A DNA stretch of 26,088 nucleotides from JBDSEG01 sp039920165 (GTDB lineage: Bacteria; Pseudomonadota; Gammaproteobacteria; Burkholderiales; Burkholderiaceae_C). Made by a program: the position numbers and the translations under genes. The stretch lies in assembly GCA_039920165.1 (NCBI GenBank), contig JBDSEG010000007.1:1-26088 (forward strand), in the 5' to 3' direction. Below are positions 23,210 to 26,088 of this stretch, piece after piece (positions within the stretch are counted from its first letter, which is position 1; each line of letters starts with the position of its first letter). The notes beneath the pieces are model-generated. The model was not told the origin of the DNA. It did no database searches and was given only the letters and a program-made list of their open reading frames with translations.

Positions 23210-24565
23210 ATGGCGGACGGGAAATACGACCTGGTCGTGATTGGCGCCGGCAGCGGCGGTGTTCGCGCCGCGCGCATGGCAGCGCAGCGCGGGGCGCGCG
23301 TCGCGGTGGCGGAAGATGCGCCGCTCGGCGGCACCTGCGTCAACCTCGGTTGCATCCCGAAGAAGCTGTACAGCTTTGCCGCCCACTACGCCGAGTCCTT
23401 CGAAGAGGCGCACGGCTTCGGCTGGCCGGTGCAGGCACCGGCATTCGATTGGGAAGTGCTGAAGGCCAACCGTGCGCGCGAGATCACGCGGCTGAACGGC
23501 GTCTACGAAAATCTGCTCGTGAATGCCGGGGCGACGCTGCTGCGCGGGCGCGCGAAGGTGGTCGGCGCGCATGCCGTCGAGGTCGGCGGGCAGCACCTCG
23601 AGACCGAGCACATTCTGGTCGCGACCGGCGGACGGCCGGTGGTGCCCCCGCTGCCGGGGCGCGATCTTGCGATCACCTCGGACCAGATCTTCGACCTGCG
23701 TGAATTTCCGCGCCGCCTTCTGGTGGTGGGCGGCGGCTATATCGCGAGCGAATTCGCCTCAATCTTTCGCGGCCTCGGTTCGCAGGTGACGCAGCTCTAT
23801 CGCGGCGAGCAGATCCTGCGCGGCTTCGATCACGACGTGCGCGATTTCGTCGCTGCCGAGATGCGCAAGAAGGGCGTCGATCTGCGCACGCATGCGCATG
23901 TGAGCCGCATCGAGCGCGTCGGCGACGGCCTGCTCGCCACTCTGGAAGAGGGCGGGCACGTCGGCGCCGATGCGATTCTGTATGCGACCGGTCGCGATCC
24001 GAATACCGCCGGGCTCGGACTGGCCGAGGCCGGTGTCGCGCTGGCTCTGAACGGCGCGGTCATCGTCGATGTCCGCTACACGACCAATGTCGCATCGATC
24101 CACGCGGTGGGCGACGTGATCGACCGCTTTGCGCTGACGCCGGTCGCACTCGCCGAGGCGATGGTGCTGATCGATCGACTCTTTGGGAGTGGCGAACGCC
24201 GGCTCGACTACAGCCTCATCCCGACCGCGGTCTTCACGCATCCGAATGTCGGCACGGTCGGGCTCAGCGAGGAGCAGGCGCGCGCCGAACTCGGCGCAGT
24301 GCGGATCTTCCGCAGCGAGTTCAAGCCCTTGCGCCATACCCTGTCGGGCAGCAGCGAACGCACGCTGATGAAGCTGGTCGTCGACAGGAAGACCGATCGC
24401 GTCGTGGGGCTGCACATGGTCGGCGCTGATGCGGGCGAAACCATCCAGGGCTTCGCGGTCGCGATGAAAGCCGGCGCCACCAAAGCGGTGTTCGACGCGA
24501 CGCTGGGCATTCACCCGACCGCTGCGGAAGAATTCGTGACCATGCGCGAACCCGTCGCTGATTGA
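23210..24565 (+). CDS. gor: Glutathione-disulfide reductase
   Basis: FAD- and NADPH-dependent glutathione reductase of 451 residues. FAD site VVIGAGSGGVRAAR, redox-active disulfide GGTCVNLGCIPKK (C43, C48), NADPH site VVGGGYIASEFASIF with R198 and R204 in LYRGEQILRGFD (arginines that mark NADPH use), the second FAD motif IHAVGDVID, and the C-terminal HPTAAEEF with catalytic H435 and E440. Maintains reduced glutathione in the cytoplasm. No extension is seen. It lies between the small basic protein gene and the M3 peptidase gene (11-base gap). Confidence 0.96.
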   Translation: MADGKYDLVVIGAGSGGVRAARMAAQRGARVAVAEDAPLGGTCVNLGCIPKKLYSFAAHYAESFEEAHGFGWPVQAPAFDWEVLKANRAREITRLNGVYENLLVNAGATLLRGRAKVVGAHAVEVGGQHLETEHILVATGGRPVVPPLPGRDLAITSDQIFDLREFPRRLLVVGGGYIASEFASIFRGLGSQVTQLYRGEQILRGFDHDVRDFVAAEMRKKGVDLRTHAHVSRIERVGDGLLATLEEGGHVGADAILYATGRDPNTAGLGLAEAGVALALNGAVIVDVRYTTNVASIHAVGDVIDRFALTPVALAEAMVLIDRLFGSGERRLDYSLIPTAVFTHPNVGTVGLSEEQARAELGAVRIFRSEFKPLRHTLSGSSERTLMKLVVDRKTDRVVGLHMVGADAGETIQGFAVAMKAGATKAVFDATLGIHPTAAEEFVTMREPVAD

Positions 24566-24576
24566 ATCGAACCGCT

Positions 24577-26088
24577 ATGACGAAACCGCCGAACCCCCTG
24601 CTCGAACCCTGGACCACGTCCTACGGGCTGCCGCCCTTCGAAGCGATCCTCCCGGAGCATTTCGGGCCGGCGTTCGAGGTCGCGTGCGCGCGGCACCGGG
24701 CCGAGATAGATGCCATCGGCTCGGATACCCGGCCGGCCGATTTCGACAATACCGTTGCCGCCTTCGACCGCAGCGGACGCGATCTGCAGCGTGTCGAGAG
24801 CGTCTTCTGGAACCTCACGTCCAGCGAGACCTCGCCTGCGCTGCAGGCGGTCGAACGTGATCTGGCGCCGGTACTTGCCGCGCATTCGAATGCGGTCTTC
24901 ATGCACCGCGCGTTGTTCGCGCGCGTCGACGCGGTTCATGCGCGCCGCGCCGAACTGGCGCCGACGCCGGAGGCCCTGCGCCTGGTCGAACGCGTGCATC
25001 TCGAATTCGTCCGCGCCGGAGCCAAGCTCGCACCCGACGCACAGGTGCGCTACGGTGAAATCATGCAGCGCCTGGCCGAACTGACGACCCGCTTCGCGCA
25101 GAACGTGCTGGCCGAGGAATCGGCGTACCTTCTCGAGTTGCGCGGCGAAGCCGATCTCGCCGGCCTACCCGATTTCGTCCGAGCGGCGGCCCGCCAGGCT
25201 GCGCTCGACCGGGGTGTGGCCGATGCGCACGTCATCACGCTGTCGCGCTCGCACATCGTTCCCTTCCTCACTTTCTCGAAGCGTCGCGATCTGCGCGAGC
25301 AGGCGTACCGGGCCTGGACCAGGCGTGGCCAGTGCGACGGTGCTGGAGACAACCGGCCGGTGGCGCGAGAAATTCTTTCCCTGCGCAACGAACAGGCGCG
25401 CCTGCACGGCGAGACGAACTACGCCGATTACGCGCTGGCCGATTCGATGGCGCAAAACCGGGAAGCGGTCGCCTTCCTGCTGCAACAAGTATGGGTGCCG
25501 GCGCGGGAGCGTGCGTTGCGCGAACGCGCTGCCCTGGAAGAGATTGCGGTGGCTGCCGGCGAGCCTGCGCGCATCGAGCCCTGGGACTGGCGCTATCACG
25601 CCGAGAAGCTGCGCCAGCAGCGGTACCAGCTCGACGAGGCCGAGATCAAGCCGTATTTCCCGCTGCCCCGCATGATCGAAGCGGCGTTCGACTGCGCGCG
25701 CCGCCTGTTCGGTGTCCGCATGGTCGAAAAGCCCGGCGTCGCAACGTATCACCCCGACGTCAAGGTCTACGAAGTTCGCGATGGCGCCGATGCGCTGATC
25801 GGTTTATTCCTGCACGACAACTTCGCGCGCGCCACCAAGCGCAGCGGCGCCTGGATGAGTTCGTACCGGCTGCAGTCGCGCAACGGCGGGGCTGTGACGC
25901 CAATCGTCGTCAACAACAACAATTTCGCAATGGGCGCGCCGGGCGAGCCGACGCTGCTCAGCTTCGAGGATGCGCGCACGCTCTTCCACGAGTTCGGCCA
26001 CGGCCTGCACGGGCTGCTGTCGAACGTCACGTACGAGCGCCTGTCGGGCACCAATGTGCGGCGCGACTTCGTCGAACTGCCGTCGCAG
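24577..26088 (+). CDS. M3-family oligopeptidase (3' partial)
   Basis: Zinc oligopeptidase related to oligopeptidase A/Dcp. The frame starts MTKPPNPLLEPW at 24577 and runs open to the window end (504 codons); homologues are near 680 residues, so about a quarter is missing. The zinc motif HEFGH (H471, E472, H475) lies in LFHEFGHGLHGLL, preceded by GLFLHDNFARATKRSGAWMS and VVNNNNFAMG, which are family-typical. The third zinc ligand, in an ExxS-type helix downstream, is beyond the window. Cytoplasmic, degrading short peptides. Follows gor after 11 bases. Confidence 0.94.
   Translation, partial: MTKPPNPLLEPWTTSYGLPPFEAILPEHFGPAFEVACARHRAEIDAIGSDTRPADFDNTVAAFDRSGRDLQRVESVFWNLTSSETSPALQAVERDLAPVLAAHSNAVFMHRALFARVDAVHARRAELAPTPEALRLVERVHLEFVRAGAKLAPDAQVRYGEIMQRLAELTTRFAQNVLAEESAYLLELRGEADLAGLPDFVRAAARQAALDRGVADAHVITLSRSHIVPFLTFSKRRDLREQAYRAWTRRGQCDGAGDNRPVAREILSLRNEQARLHGETNYADYALADSMAQNREAVAFLLQQVWVPARERALRERAALEEIAVAAGEPARIEPWDWRYHAEKLRQQRYQLDEAEIKPYFPLPRMIEAAFDCARRLFGVRMVEKPGVATYHPDVKVYEVRDGADALIGLFLHDNFARATKRSGAWMSSYRLQSRNGGAVTPIVVNNNNFAMGAPGEPTLLSFEDARTLFHEFGHGLHGLLSNVTYERLSGTNVRRDFVELPSQ

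Noticed and set aside
1..26088. CRISPR arrays, insertion sequences, tRNA or rRNA genes
   Set aside because: No regularly spaced repeats, transposase motifs, tRNA arms or rRNA-like sequence were seen. The deletion and pseudogenes have no mobile element beside them.

Overview
The window is GC-rich (roughly two thirds G+C by eye), densely coded, and rich in ATGA/GTGA start-stop overlaps. Protein types (DUF4148-like secreted protein, YaeQ, DUF924, E. coli-type GshA, IclR- and MarR-linked aromatic catabolism) suggest a betaproteobacterium, probably Burkholderiales. This is inference from family content; no rRNA or tRNA gene is present to confirm it.

Layout. (1) 1-4380, + strand: a translationally coupled Ser/Thr phospho-signalling cassette, namely a double-FHA protein (5' end outside the window), a PP2C phosphatase, and a membrane-anchored protein kinase with a DFA instead of DFG motif and a TPR-like C-terminal domain. 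(2) 4408-9189, mostly - strand: a decaying quinate/shikimate-type catabolic operon. In transcription order it holds a chimeric ABC substrate-binding protein whose 3' end looks like a LivF-type ATPase tail, a canonical AroE, a frameshifted Gfo/Idh/MocA oxidoreductase, a type II dehydroquinase, a divergent AroE-like protein lacking the SxS substrate motif, and a heavily broken xylose-isomerase-like (dehydroshikimate dehydratase-type) remnant. An IclR regulator C-terminal remnant and two palindromes lie at its head. (3) 9191-11262: a small membrane protein, a DedA-rhodanese fusion and a hypothetical protein. (4) 11292-16084, - strand: gshA preceded by an ABC-2 exporter pair (YadG/YadH-like), and an M16 zinc peptidase.

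(5) 16178-19774, + strand: a phthalate-type operon led by a perfect 8-4-8 palindrome. It encodes a 4,5-dihydroxyphthalate-decarboxylase-like protein, a TauE/SafE permease, a Gfo/Idh/MocA dehydrogenase (Pht4-like) and a MarR regulator that probably acts at the palindrome. (6) 19878-21082: a repeat-containing membrane protein, a GlcG/HbpS-like protein and a strong terminator. (7) 21116-22825, - strand: a secreted three-repeat protein, a DUF924 protein and YaeQ. (8) 22914-26088, + strand: a small basic protein, glutathione reductase and an M3 peptidase cut by the window end.

How the parts fit: the quinate/shikimate cluster and the phthalate-type cluster would both deliver protocatechuate, so the region looks like an aromatic-acid island in which the first arm is eroding and the second is intact. 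gshA and gor lie about 10 kb apart but in separate operons. The most distinctive items are the FHA/PP2C/kinase cassette with its tandem Thr-containing repeat, the SBP-ATPase deletion chimera, and the MarR-type operator with its likely cognate regulator.
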